A stretch of DNA of 62,000 bases from assembly GCA_009746045.1 (NCBI GenBank), contig RPFO01000175.1, positions 2,319,787 through 2,381,786 on the forward strand. The letters run 5' to 3'. Both the position numbers and the translations under genes were made by a program. Numbering within the stretch: the first letter of the stretch is position 1; each line of letters starts with the position of its first letter. Below, piece by piece: positions 35,213 to 46,609 of this stretch. Under the pieces are notes generated by a model. The model saw only the letters and a list, made by a program, of their open reading frames with translations, ran no database searches and had not been told where the DNA came from. The DNA comes from Mesostigma viride (taxonomy: Eukaryota; Streptophyta; Mesostigmatophyceae; Mesostigmatales; Mesostigmataceae).

Positions 35213-37320
35213 TAATTAATCAATTAATTAATTAATTAGACTCGTGCTCCCGTTGGGGAGTCACGGAGCATTAACCCCGATGGATGGATGGATGGATGGG
35301 TGCAAACAGTCCTACCGGTCTAGTCTATCTACATCGGCTACATACTACATCTATCTAACAACATTCTAACTACAACATCTATCTAGGCAGCCGCACGCTG
35401 CTCTAGGGGGCTATCTGGCGTGCCTCCCACGAGATTGCACACGCGGGCGCTTCCCCACTGGGGGGGGCTCGTTATCCTCTATGACCTGGGCCCACTTGGC
35501 CTTGTCCATCATCTTCTTCCAAATCACGGAGAGGCCTAGGCCCCCCATGTCCTCTACTAGCTGTTCTTTGAAGGTGCGGGCCTTGCGGCGTCTAACATCA
35601 CTGGGCCCAGCCCACGTCAGGAGGTGCCGGCCAGGCTGGGCTGGTCGCAGTCCTGCGGGGGGGCCACGTGAGGTGTCTACCTGGTTGGCGCGAGCTAGGT
35701 GCCCTACTAGCTGCAGGCGGCGTTGCTTAATGGTGCTGGTGATATAGGGCATGCCCTGGTACAGGTCCTCATTGCGGACATGAGCAGCATATCCTACTCT
35801 GTAAATGGATCGCAGCATGCTGGTGACCGCGCCGTCCAGCTTGCGGGCCAGGTCGGCGGTGAGGGTCCACGTCTCGGCTCCATACGTGAGAACAGGAAGG
35901 ACGAGGACCTTGAACAGGTCCTGTTTCTCGATCTTGCCCAGGGGCTTGCGCCACAGGGCCCGGTACTGGCGTAAAGCGTGCCAGGCGAGGGAGATGCGGT
36001 GGTCCACAGATTCAACCTCGCAGCTGGGGAGCAGGCTGCCCAGCAGCTTAACGCGGTCCCGATACAGGACTCGAGAGCCGTCTAGGAGAAAGAGGGGCGG
36101 CGGTGGGTTGGTGAGCCCAACCGCCAGGGCCTCTGTCTTCTTGCTGACCTCAAGCCCCACTGCACGGGCCTCGAGAGCCAGGCAGTCAAGCCATGTCTGC
36201 ACATGCTCAGTGTCCTCGAAGAGGGTGGTGTCGTCTGCGTAGATGATGTCTGCCAGCCGAATCTCCGTGTCCGCACCGCCATGCCAGAATTTGTTAGCAA
36301 CCTGCACTCCTGGTTCCCTGCCCACGATGCGGGCAAATCGCTTGCGCGCCTGAATCATTACGTATTCGACAACAATAATGAACAGGTAGGGCGAGAGCAC
36401 GCAGCCCTGCCACACACCCTTCTGTAAAGGGCATGGGGGCGTGGTCCCGTAAGAAGTGCGCACCGAAGTGGTGGACCCTTCATACAGGTTGCGGATGACA
36501 GCAATCAGGGGGCGGGGGATCCGGAACAACTCGAGGATGTCCCAAAGCGCAGGCCAGAACACCGAATCGAAGGCTTTGATGAAGTCCACCAGCACAAGGT
36601 GCAAAGGGGACTCACCAGGCTGAAGGCGTTGCAGTTCCTCCACCAGTCGGCGAGTAGCGAAGAGCGCCTGTACTGTGTTGCGACCTGAACGGAAGCCGTG
36701 CTGAGTCTCGCTGAGGTGACCGTCCAGGGCCGTGCGCAGGCGGTTCAGGATGAGCCGCATAAGAAGCTTGAGGGGGGCACTTTGAATGCACACCCCTCTG
36801 TAGTTGCCGGGGTCGGCAGGCGACCCCTTGTTCTTGTACAGCATCGTGCGAAAACTGTGTTGCCAGGCCGCTGGAGGTGGTTGCGACGACAGCAGAAGGC
36901 GGTTGCAGATGTCCCGGAAGAGCAGCATAACACCAGTGTCCTCGAATTCGGCTGCAAGTTTTACAACTGCGGCCGGAATCTCGTCAGAGCCGGTGGCTGC
37001 GTCATAACGCAGGCGGTGGACCGCCTCCGTGACCTCGCGAGAGGTGAAAGGAGGCATGTCAGACGGGTCACCAAGTGGGCCGACCAGCGGGGGGACTAGG
37101 TAGTCCGCCGCTGACCTGGGCGGGGCCGGGGGCCCAGCGGGGCCGGCCAGGGCGGCCGGGCGGGCGGCGGCGGCTGATTCCACCGTGCTGACAGAATCTT
37201 GCAGGACGCGAGCATCGACAACTGAGGGGCGCTGAGCCTGACGTACGCAGACATAATCAAGGCACACCACCCGATCCGACGGCCCAAAAAAGGTGGCCAG
37301 CTGCTCAGCGGGGCGTGCCT
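35213..37320 (-). mobile_element. LINE B: 5'-truncated non-LTR retrotransposon with intact RT frame
   Basis: 2,108 bp flanked by the perfect 11-bp duplication atatctaccat (35202-35212 and 37321-37331). The 3' end (low coordinate side) is (ccat)n, a hairpin gctccgtgactcccc...gggagc, and a (ttaat)n tail ending exactly at the duplication. The 5' end is truncated inside the end of the endonuclease (FGPSDRVVCLDYVCVR). The intact frame suggests a recent insertion. Confidence 0.93.
35411..37318 (-). CDS. LINE B reverse transcriptase (partial ORF2)
   Basis: About 635 residues without a stop; no native start because of the 5' truncation. RT landmarks in order: PFTSREVTEAVHRLRYDA, PGNYRGVCIQSAPLKLLMR, ETQHGFRSGRNTVQALF, LVDFIKAFDSVFW, CPLQKGVWQGCVLSPYLF, then IIYADDTTLF carrying the catalytic Asp pair (about residue 345 from 37270). 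The thumb and C-terminal part include TYGAETWTLTADLARKLDG. Stop at 35411. It lacks its own endonuclease, so it could not move alone. Confidence 0.92.
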   Translation of the reverse strand, partial: ARPAEQLATFFGPSDRVVCLDYVCVRQAQRPSVVDARVLQDSVSTVESAAAARPAALAGPAGPPAPPRSAADYLVPPLVGPLGDPSDMPPFTSREVTEAVHRLRYDAATGSDEIPAAVVKLAAEFEDTGVMLLFRDICNRLLLSSQPPPAAWQHSFRTMLYKNKGSPADPGNYRGVCIQSAPLKLLMRLILNRLRTALDGHLSETQHGFRSGRNTVQALFATRRLVEELQRLQPGESPLHLVLVDFIKAFDSVFWPALWDILELFRIPRPLIAVIRNLYEGSTTSVRTSYGTTPPCPLQKGVWQGCVLSPYLFIIVVEYVMIQARKRFARIVGREPGVQVANKFWHGGADTEIRLADIIYADDTTLFEDTEHVQTWLDCLALEARAVGLEVSKKTEALAVGLTNPPPPLFLLDGSRVLYRDRVKLLGSLLPSCEVESVDHRISLAWHALRQYRALWRKPLGKIEKQDLFKVLVLPVLTYGAETWTLTADLARKLDGAVTSMLRSIYRVGYAAHVRNEDLYQGMPYITSTIKQRRLQLVGHLARANQVDTSRGPPAGLRPAQPGRHLLTWAGPSDVRRRKARTFKEQLVEDMGGLGLSVIWKKMMDKAKWAQVIEDNEPPPVGKRPRVQSRGRHAR

Positions 37321-37331
37321 ATATCTACCAT

Positions 37332-37849
37332 GGGGCAGCCTTTCTGCATCCGCCACGCTTATGCTATGGCGAAGCTTCTTTGCATGCACCCACAGTGCAT
37401 GGCGCCTGCACCATGATGTGGAGAGAGTGCTCTGTGGCCTGCCCACTTAGGGCGCCCTCCCTCCTTCTCATTGTATATAGGGGTTGAAGCTTCCTTTATT
37501 GGTACCCACGTGACGCAGTCTACGTGATAGTTAATTCAATACTCCCCAAACCACCCAGGCTCGTACAAGCCTGACGGAATATTCCCAATGTCGCGTGCAG
37601 TCAATGCTCGCATCTACCCCGCAAGATTGGAAGCAAAACAGAATGAGCTGGCATTGCCACTGGGCAGGATGCATCACTGCTAGGGTGCATGTGCTCTAAT
37701 CATTCCGAAAAAAAATCACATAAACACGTACTACAAAGACTTGTACAATAAATAATATATAAACACTACTAGTTGCTGAAAAAATGAATAAACACATAGA
37801 CTGCGTCATATGATGCTGAAACTGAATGGCAAGAACAAGCCACAACGTT
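37332..37849. other. no gene recognised; 3' flank of exostosin gene 1
   Basis: Contains ccacgtgacgcagtctacgtga at about 37506, related to the palindrome at 47235, and gtacaataaata at 37743-37754, which is shared with the 3' flank of gene 2. The rest is unassigned. Confidence 0.5.
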
Positions 37850-38317
37850 CTACTTGCTGACAGCATGCTCTCTTTTCCGCAGCCTCACGTACAGCAGCTC
37901 CATTATGGTGTCCATGGCGTCACTGCCAAGGTCATCACCGTTCACTGATGCCACGCCCACCACCTGCTGCGCCATGGGCGACACATCAAAACCCAGCTTC
38001 TGTAACCTGTTCTTGAGTTCGGTGCGGTAGCGGCGGTAGACAAAGCGGGGCCACACGCGGCGGATGTTGGCCTGCATCATATCAATCTCCTCTTGGGGGA
38101 TGGCCGCCAGTATTTCGTGCAGGTTCGGGATGTCCTTTTCCAGCACCCGAACTGAAATCTTGGAATAATTTAGAACATTGGAAAACGCCTCCTCCACATC
38201 ATCACTAATGACCACCGGAATGCAACCATGCAGGATCGCGCGAACATATCCATGGCTCCAGCCGTCACCCGGGAACGCGCCGCAGAAGACCGAGTGCGCC
38301 ATGTCCTTCAAGTAATG
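37850..38317 (-). CDS. exostosin gene 1, exon 3: C-terminal GT47 region
   Basis: Acceptor tataacag, then HYLKDMAHSVFCGAFPGDGW and SHGYVRAILHGCIPVVISDD, the best-conserved GT47 motif, which is followed by an acidic E-E-A-F. A helical tail ends ...RKREHAVSK and TAG at 37850. 156 codons including the stop. Confidence 0.92.
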   Translation of the reverse strand, partial: HYLKDMAHSVFCGAFPGDGWSHGYVRAILHGCIPVVISDDVEEAFSNVLNYSKISVRVLEKDIPNLHEILAAIPQEEIDMMQANIRRVWPRFVYRRYRTELKNRLQKLGFDVSPMAQQVVGVASVNGDDLGSDAMDTIMELLYVRLRKREHAVSK

Positions 38318-41300
38318 CTGTTATAAGGTAAGGCACAGTCCACGGAATCACAGATTCCAAGCCAGAAGGTAGAACAAACACATAAACAGCACACCTCGCT
38401 ACTGGTAAGGCCACAAAGCATGATCCTCAGAAAACAGAGCTCTGGCAAACATTTACGCAGGCACGGGGTCAATGCCATGCACGGGGGCTTAATTGGCGAG
38501 TTGCGGGCAGACTGTGGCACAGGGTCAAGCACCGAATAGCTGCCGCGTATCCTTTTCTTTCGCTTTACATTCTAAAAACGTTTATAATCATTGGATCAAA
38601 TAACAACCAGGAGCCATATATAGGAGGATTGCAACTGGCTGCCACCGCATGTCCGCTACTATAATATGCGGCATACTACACCAGCTAGGAAGAAAATGAT
38701 GATAAGCATAGAAGCTGGCTCAATGCGATTAGGCCAGCAGCTCATGCAGCCTGCTCATCGGGTCCGATTGGCTTCTACTCCCTATGCTTCTTTCAATCCT
38801 CGGTGCCCTGCTACATGCAGCTGCAGTCGGGGAAAGCCCGCCCACGGCTTTGCAAAGCAAAGCAACGATAGTACTTTAAACATGTACTAATAGATATGTT
38901 AACAAGTATCAAGATAGATCATGGGACTTAATGAGACAGACAACGCGATCAAAGGGCAGGACAAGAAGACAAGAACAAGCCAAAGAGCAACACTCACCAG
39001 TTGATACGACAAACGACTACAATACCAACATAGGCTTGTAACGACTACGATATCAAAATAGACTTGCAACTAGTTGCGGGGTGGGCAAAGAGTGGATGCG
39101 GGCTTACCAGGGTGAACCTTGCATTTCTCATGCGCGGGCAGGGCTGGGAGTGAATGATCTATAAGGGCATGCTTAGTAGGGTGTGCGTGCACAAATGAAT
39201 CGCAGGCAGGATATTCGAAACATGAGGTTCTACATGATCCTGTATACACTACACGGTATATTCACTACATGGTATTTCACTACATGGTATATGCACTACA
39301 GGTGTATATACTATCAGGCCTAGGGCATTCCTCCTCATTCTAAAGCCTCAATCACAACAGCAACAAAAAGGTGCAAGAGATCACAAGTTCCTCCAAAGTG
39401 TTCCTCCAAAGTGTTCCTCCAAAGTGTTCCTCCAAAGTGTTCCTCCAAAGTCTTCCTCCAAAGTCTTCCTCCAAAGTCTTCCTCCAAAGTCTTCCTCCAA
39501 AGTGTTCCTCCAAAGTGTTCCTCCAAAGTGCTCCTCCAAAGTGCTTCTCCAAAGTGTTCCTCCAAAGTGTTCCTCCAAAGTGTTCCTCCAAAGTGTTCCT
39601 CCAAAGTGCTCCTCCAAAGTCTTCCTCCAAAGTGTTCCTCCAAAGTGTTCCTCCAAAGTGCTCCTCCAAAGTGCTCCTCCAAAGTGCTCCTCCAAAGTGC
39701 TCCTCCAAAGTCTTCCTCCAAAGTGTTCCTCCAAAGTGTTCCTCCAAAGTCTCCAGCAAAGTCTTCCTCCAAAGTGTTCCTCCAAAGTGTTCCTCCAAAG
39801 TCTCCAGCAAAGTCTCCAGCAAAGTCTTCCTCCACAGTGTTCCTGCAAAGTGTTCCTCCAAAGTGTTCCTCCAAAGTCTCCAGCAAAGTCTTCCTCCACA
39901 GTGTTCCTGCAAAGTGTTCCTCCAAAGTCTCCTGCAAAGTCCGGCCCGCGGCAAACAGTGGGTTTAAACAACTGTGACAGTCCTCTCGACTAATCTAGCG
40001 CCCTAATCACATCGCATGAACATTTGTCAAGAGACGACGGCTTCCACTTCAGCGGTATTGCTTGTTGTGCGCATTCAAGGGAGCATGTTGCGATGGTCGT
40101 AGGCACCACAGTATACTGCCCATACTACCATGATATCATATGAACTAGCGACATCATGATGTCCATACTACCATGATATCATATGAACTAGCGACATCAT
40201 GATGCCCATACTACCATGATATCATTTGAACTAGCGACATCATGATGCCCATACTACCATGATATCATATGAATTAGCGACATCATGATGTCCATACTAC
40301 CATGATATCATATGAAAGCTATACTACCATGATATCATATGAAAGGTATACAACCATTTAGCTGTGAATGTCCACCATACTAATCACCGGACTAGAAACC
40401 TTGATGAAGCTAGCAAAATTAGCAGACTATAATCTTGGTGAAGTTAGCAGAAATAGCAGACTATAATCTTGATGAAGTTAGCAGAAATAGCAGACTATAA
40501 TCTTGATGAAGTTAGCAAAATACTCTGAAATACTACCATAACATGTTTAAGTTACTCTTTTTCGTTATAGTATCATAAGTTCGTATATAGTACCATTAGT
40601 TCCGTATCACGCTACTAGTAGATAACTTGTCTGTAGGATGACTTCCTTGCATCCGAAACGACAACTTGCAATTACTTGAAATACCTTTTCCATACTTGTG
40701 TGTCCGCATGCCCACCTCTTTCACGCGGCTCCATCAGCACACATTACCCCTTCTGAACGCCGCTGCGCACACTTTCATACCTTTCATTTCTGCACACAAT
40801 ACCACCAGCAAACATCTCCCCCTGTACACTTACAGAAGTCGACCCCGGGAAGAGATACATCCCTTTCTTCTGGCCCTCCTCGCCCAGATAGTACTTGGCG
40901 ACCGCCTGCCGGATCCCCCAGCTGTAATTTGCTTCCGGCCTCCCCCCCCCGACGCCTGCCCGCTCGTGCGCCTCCTGCCCCATGTCCCCCCCGAAATAGA
41001 AGAGCATCCCTTGGTTGAGTTTAGGACATCCGGTGCAGGCGCTCTGGTTTACCTCATACACCTCCAAGCCACTCCGCCAGCGATTAAACAATGAATAGGG
41101 GCTAGTCATCCACGAGAAGTACGGGCCAGGGATTACGATGTCCTTGTCAGGGTCGTACCCAGGGGCATCCCCCCGCTCCTCCACATCCCCCGCCCAGGTG
41201 ATCCCCCGCGGGTTGAAGAGCTGGGACGAGCTCTGGTTGGCAATGCCAAATTCAGCTGCCACCTCTGTGGACCCGAGTGGTCCGTCCTGAAACGCCATCC

Positions 41301-44300
41301 CGAACACCCGCTTGTCGTCCCGCGCGTATGGCTCCCTGATGTACAAATCGGCGGTGTACGCGGTCCTCGTCTGCACATACTTGGCGCCCCAGGAGGTGAG
41401 GAAGATCGAGCTGCGGATGACAGCAGGTGCCGCGGCGGCGCCCTCGTCCCACACCCACGTCCAGATGTGGTCCGTCCCGTTGTTCCGGTCCCAGTATGGG
41501 TAGTTGCTCCTTATGTGATGCCAGACCAGCTTGGCGGCCTGCACGGTGGCCACCATGCGCGCGCCCTCGTAGAGGCGCATCCGGGGGGAGTCGTCGCCCA
41601 TTAAGTTGTAGCACGAGGCGAAAAATGGCACGTAGAAGTAGTCCGCTTCCTCGGGGTCCAGCGTCCGGTGCTCACTGTGGAGTAGCCACTCGAGGAACAT
41701 GAAGTCGAAATTGTAGAGCCACTCAGAGAACTTCAAGCGTGGAGTGTGGAAGAGCTCGTACTCCCGCGACGTGCACAGGCCTTGCCGCCGTAGCTGGAGG
41801 AGGTGCGCGTTGAACACGGGGGGGAGCTCGTACACAAATATGCGGGGGCGTCGTGCCACAAGAGTTCCCCTTCCGCCCTTCCGCACCTTGGTGGCAGGGA
41901 ACGCTTTCTGCCTGGGTGGGAAGCCAGAAGCGGATAGAACCGACCGCATGCCCGCCACTCGCGCTTGCTTAAATTGATTCGCCAATAGCGTTCCAGTATT
42001 GCTAGTCGTGGCGATGCCCGCCCCGGCACCTGCCACCGAGGCCTCCTCATCGGGGCCGTGGAGGCCAGCGGCGCCAACCCTGTCAGAGATCACCTCCATT
42101 CCCAAAGGCAGCCTGCTTGAGGAACGATAAGCCGCCGCTAGAGCGGACGAGGACGCACTCGATGACGCTTTGCCAGCCAGCGCCGCGAGGCGAAGCTCTT
42201 TCCGCGAAGGCCTTGCCTTGGGCGCTGCCCCTGCCACACCGGGTCCTTGCCCCTCGTCACTGCCCTCGGCTTCCGTCATGTCCCTGCCCTTGTCCTTGTC
42301 CCCGCTCGGGCTCATAAACGCCCCCAAACCATCCATTTGGCCTGCATATGTGACCTGCGAGCCTTGTAATAAGAGTGGGAAAACGGTCGGCAGCCTGGCC
42401 GGGATGGAGCAGTCGATCCCGTGGTACCCCTGCTGGCACACACAGAACCCGCGGTCGCACTCCCCCCTGGCTGAGCACTGGTTCACGCAGATGCTGGGCG
42501 CCGTCACGCTGCACAGGGGCCCCTGGTGCTCCGGGTACCAGCAGGGGAACCTGCGCCCGGGGGACTCCCTGGGGGATGAGTCGCAGAAATTGTCCAAGTC
42601 CTGCGAGTGTATAGGCCCCAGCGTATCCACGGTGTGCTTCCGCAGCCAGTTTGTTCGCAGCTGGCTCGCAGAGGTCACGTTGATGCCCCATTTGCGAATG
42701 ATCGTGGCGTCCTGAAACTGTAGCGCCAACCCGTATGTGTCTCGAGCCTCCACGTAGCCGGAGTCGGAGATGGTGCGCTTTGGGAACTTGGTGCCGTGGC
42801 CGCAGTAGCAGCGTGCGCGGTCGCACTCGTTGAAGCAGTGGGAGAGGGTCCAGCCACTAGTGGGGGGCCAAAGTACAGTAAGGAGGAGGAGACGATGATT
42901 AGCCACGAAACAGAATGCCATTTGGCATCCCTTTTTCCTTTTGAAATGAGCCTCATCATCACAGAGAAAAACATACAGAGGGGCCGATGCAACGTGGCAT
43001 ATTTGCCACAGTGCAGTGGGGAAGAGCATGTGTGGATGAGGGTCCAGGTTATTTGTGTGTGTGGGAGGGGAGGACGGTGGGGCGGTGGGTGAAATACTGG
43101 CGGGCTTAAGAAACAACATGCAACGGCAGGACGGGGCATTTTGTAAGGCCTGTGATTAGGTAGAGGATGCTTGGCGAGCCATTACTATCAAGTGTGAAAG
43201 GTAATGTACATGCCATTACTATCAAGTGTGAAAGGTAATGTACACGCCATTACTATCAAGTGTGAAAGGTAATGTACGTGCCATTACTATCAAGTGTGAA
43301 AGGTAATGTACGTGCCATTACTATCAAGTGTGAAAGGTAATGTACATGCCATTACTATCAAGTGTATAAGGTAATGTACATGCCATTACTATCAAGTGTA
43401 TAAGGTAATGTACATGCCATTACTATCAAGTGTGAAAGGTAATGTACAAGCCATTACTATCAAGTGTATAAGTATAAGTACTATAAAGTGGTAGCACAAT
43501 AACAGTAGTATAAAGTACATATTTTCATTAAAACAGTTAAGGGTTGAAGGGGAAAATGGGAGGCTTGGTTTGCAGATGAAGGTGGAGGTCGGAACAAGAT
43601 TAGAAGTCACACATACCATGCACGTGGAAGAAAGAAATGCCAGAATAATGGTGATGGTCACAGACAAGGGCTGGGACCAGATGAAGGGGTCTTAGGATCA
43701 GAAAGTGGAAGCCGGATGAAGCAATTGTACGATTGAAATCGTAGACTAGAGCAGCAGGATGGAACGACTCTATTAGAAAACCTGGAGTGGTCACAGGGTA
43801 AATATTGTGGATTTTGTAGCCATTATATTACAAAAATTGCACAGAATAAAAAGTAATAATTATGTGCCATGTGTGGGTGTGGGTGTGCGGGCATGTGCGG
43901 CGGTTGCGGTGTGGGGGTAAGAAGGGCCATGCATGAGTCCATTGAATGGGCACAAACATATAAATGCTTCATTTGGTGATTGATAAAGACAAGAAGATGA
44001 AACAGGAGAGTCCTGAGAAATAGAAGTAGCTTTGTAGATGCCCAGGGTATGATGCGGACTGTCCAGCCTTAATGAAACAGTCACTGAATCTGCAAGACTG
44101 TCCACGGCCCCCAACAGGGTGTGTGGGCACGCGGGCCGGAGAGGTTTAAGTAGGATTCCATGACATGGTTTTCAGGGCATGAAAGCAGCTGGGGAGAGGA
44201 GGTATGGGTGGAAATGGGAAGGAAAAGACTGGGTGGGGGCAGCGCAAGCACCACCGGTAGAACCAGTGCAAGCATCACCAGTCTACAGAAAATAACTCCA

Positions 44301-46609
44301 TTTCTATTTAAAGGCATGCAAGGAGCCGTTGGCAGGCACTGCTAGCGCCTTCTGGTCCAGAAGGGGCAAGCGCAGCATACAAAGAAACGGGTTCGACAAT
44401 TGGGTCGGGTGTTACGAAATGGGTTCCATCGATCAGCATACGTTATAATCACAGAGCATTTATCATATAACCAAACAGCATACGTTATAATCACACAGCA
44501 TACGTTATAATCCCACAGCATAATGTTGTTAGAAGCCATCATATTGCCAGTCCTGTCTACGTATGTGCTCACGATGCGTTGCTATGACAAGGCCGCATAC
44601 GGCAAATAAGTGGCAAGGCAGTATGTGGTTGTGGAATGTGGACTGGCAAGCAGGCAGGGAGTGGGTGCGTGGTCGTAATTACTGTCAAGCAGGCAAGTGT
44701 GTGGTCATGGACATAGCAAGCAGGCAGGTTTAGTAGGTGTGTGGTCGTTGACTGGCAAGCAGGGACTTAGGTGGTGTGTGGTTAGTTGACGGGTGCCAAA
44801 GCGGGCAAGTTGGTACGTGGCCATGGACGTCCAGCAGGCAAGTTGGTGCGTGGCCATGGTCTGTCAAGCAGGCAAGTTGGTGTGTGATCGCTGACAGTCT
44901 GGCGTAGCAGGCAAGTCGGTGTGTGATCGCTGACAGTCTGGCGTAGCAGGCAAGAAAAGCTCAAATACTTGGGTGAATATTCATGGAGGCAAAGAATGGA
45001 TTCTTATACAAGCGTCACTGTGATTCATCAAAATTCAAGCACTTGCATGCATAGCTGTCAGGCGTGTCTGCAGGTGGTTACTATACTGCGCCACCATTGC
45101 ATCCGAAAAAAAAGCAAAAATCGGTTAACCTGTTAATTAGTAGTTGCGTCCGCAATGTGCCCCTCTCGCCCTGCATATCAATACTACCTTGTCATCCAAG
45201 CGAGGATATACTATTCTACAGCCTATAAGGACCTACTAGTCCCCCCCTAACGATGCTGGTCGTGCTCTTTTACATGGGCAGTTGGCAAGGGCAAAATCTT
45301 CGCTTGCATTTCAGTATGATCGGCGTTGTAGGAAAAGCAAACAAGCGGAAAGCTGCCTGCGATGAGGAATGGCGTGCACTTTAGTAGTGGACACTATAGT
45401 GATAGTGAGCTATGGCTCACTGATCGGACAAAGAAACCGAAGTTATCAGAAGTAAGTATGCAGCGGTGTAGTGACCGAATTGCAGCAGACTGTGTAGTGA
45501 CCGCACTGATCACTGGGCACGGCTTGGCACTCTATAATTACCTGCGTGTCCGTCGCGAGGCACTTGGTATGAAACGGCGGTTTTTGGCACATGCTACTAC
45601 TGGCAACGCATGTATGCTGTGAGTGACAGTACGGTACTTGCCTACTTGGCATATGGCCCAGTATTGATCCACCTCTACCAGTATTGGTTCACGTATTGCA
45701 GACTCCAGTTTGTCATGGGTACAATATAGTATGGGTATTTACTATATAGTGTGGGTATGTACTATATAGTATAGGTATGTACTATACAGTGTGGGTATGT
45801 ACTATATAGTATGAGCATGTACTATATAGTGTGAGTATGTACTATATAGTGTGGGTACGTACTATATAGTATAGGTATGTACTATATAGTGTGGGTGTGT
45901 ACTATATAGTATGGGTATGTACTATATAGTGTGGGTATGTACTATATAGTGTGGGTATGTACTATTTAGTGTGGGTAGTCTGACGTAGCAGGCGTAGCTT
46001 AGGTAGGCCAACGCAACGGTCGCAATCAAACGTGGGTGAGCCGATGAGGACTGACGGCCGCCAGTGCATTTGCGGCATTTTGTAGAAAGTAAGCTCCGAG
46101 CTACTTTTGGAAATGCCCCAAGGGCACCGCCATCTCCTGCAGGTGACGATCATCATGTGATAATTAACTGAGCTACAAGCCTGCAGCGTACAATCAGCTA
46201 CTAAAGAGTCTTACCCGTCAGGGTTGTTGCAGGTGAAGCGGTCGACCTCGTCGCAATTCTCGCCTTTCCAACCCAACGTGCAACTGCAACGTCCGGTGAA
46301 CCAGTCGCAGGTCCCGCGCCCTTCAGCAGCGTTGCAGTCTCCTGCACAGGGTACGCTTACGGGGTAGCGGCTTCGGCCTCTCGAGACGCTGGCAGGAATA
46401 GGGTGAGGCTGTGCCCAAAATTCCTGGACGAGCGCGTCCCATCCCGGGATCAGCGAAAGATCTCCCAGCTCCCGCGAAGAACTGGTGGCCGGAAGCAAAC
46501 CTGCTGCTAGTATTAGTACCATGCCAATATACGCCAGAATGCCGGCATGGGTCGAGTTGCCGTTTGGCCATATTGGCCAAACGTTTATCGGGATGTTTAC
46601 CGGTAGCAT
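37850..46609 (-). CDS. exostosin-family (GT47) glycosyltransferase with EGF-like modules, gene 1
   Basis: Three exons, 961 residues by my model. A type II membrane topology is likely: residues 22-40 (AGILAYIGMVLILAAGLLP) are a signal-anchor. EGF-like module 1 lies at about 92-127 and module 2 early in exon 2. A low-complexity Ala/Ser stalk leads to the exostosin domain from about residue 464 (RRPRIFVYELPPVFNAHLL) to near 870. Exostosins transfer sugars in the Golgi; in algae and plants GT47 members build wall or glycoprotein glycans. The acceptor cannot be told. A paralogue lies 10 kb away on the same strand. Confidence 0.9.
39388..39945. repeat. 13-bp minisatellite in exostosin gene 1 intron 2
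   Basis: About 43 units of gttcctccaaagt, with variants ctcctcc, cttcctcc and ctccagc. Because 13 is not a multiple of 3 and the unit lacks stops, all six frames stay open for about 190 codons; these are not proteins. Confidence 0.95.
40120..40520. repeat. 43-bp and 34-bp tandem repeats in exostosin gene 1 intron 2
   Basis: At 40120-40350 there are four to six copies of a unit with catactaccatgatatcat and gaactagcgacatcatgatg. At 40395-40520 there are about four copies of a 34-bp unit with gatgaagttagcagaaat and agcagactataatctt. Confidence 0.9.
40834..42856 (-). CDS. exostosin gene 1, exon 2: EGF-like 2, stalk and main GT47 domain
   Basis: Acceptor cccactag, and T completes Gly from exon 1. 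The Cys-rich start (GWTLSHCFNECDRARCYCG) continues the first EGF region. A second EGF-like module follows (CVNQCSARGECDRGFCVCQQ). The stalk is rich in Ala, Ser and Gly. The GT47 core includes FVYELPPVFNAHLLQLR, EADYFYVPFFASCYN, DHIWTWVWDEGAA, the KDIVIPGPYFSW motif and LFYFGGDMG. Ends at TCT before gtaagt in phase 0. Confidence 0.93.
43180..43475. repeat. 34-bp tandem repeat in exostosin gene 1 intron 1
   Basis: Nine copies of a unit beginning ccattactatcaagtgt and ending ggtaatgtacatg, with a gaaa/ataa alternation in the middle. Confidence 0.93.
44600..44960. repeat. degenerate tandem repeats in exostosin gene 1 intron 1
   Basis: Repeated gcaagcaggcaag with gtgtgtggtcgtgg; the right end holds two near-perfect 42-bp units (ggtgtgtgatcgctgacag). 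Confidence 0.75.
45715..45980. repeat. 20-bp tandem repeat in exostosin gene 1 intron 1
   Basis: About 13 copies of gtgggtatgtactatatagt with single-base variants. Confidence 0.93.
46215..46609 (-). CDS. exostosin gene 1, exon 1: signal-anchor and EGF-like 1
   Basis: ATG at 46609. 131 codons plus two bases. One hydrophobic segment, then ELGDLSLIPGWDALVQEF and the EGF-like Cys cluster CAGDCNAAEGRGTC...CSCTLGWKGENC. Donor gtaaga after GAC GG leaves phase 2, matching exon 2. The part from residue 45 on is about 96% identical in DNA to gene 2, whereas the N-terminal anchor is unrelated in sequence. Confidence 0.9.

Noticed and set aside
39335-39993. Six overlapping frames of about 190-200 codons (SSKVFLQS, EEHFGGTLW repeats)
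   Set aside because: A 13-bp unit lacking stops keeps all frames open; it lies in the exostosin gene 1 intron.
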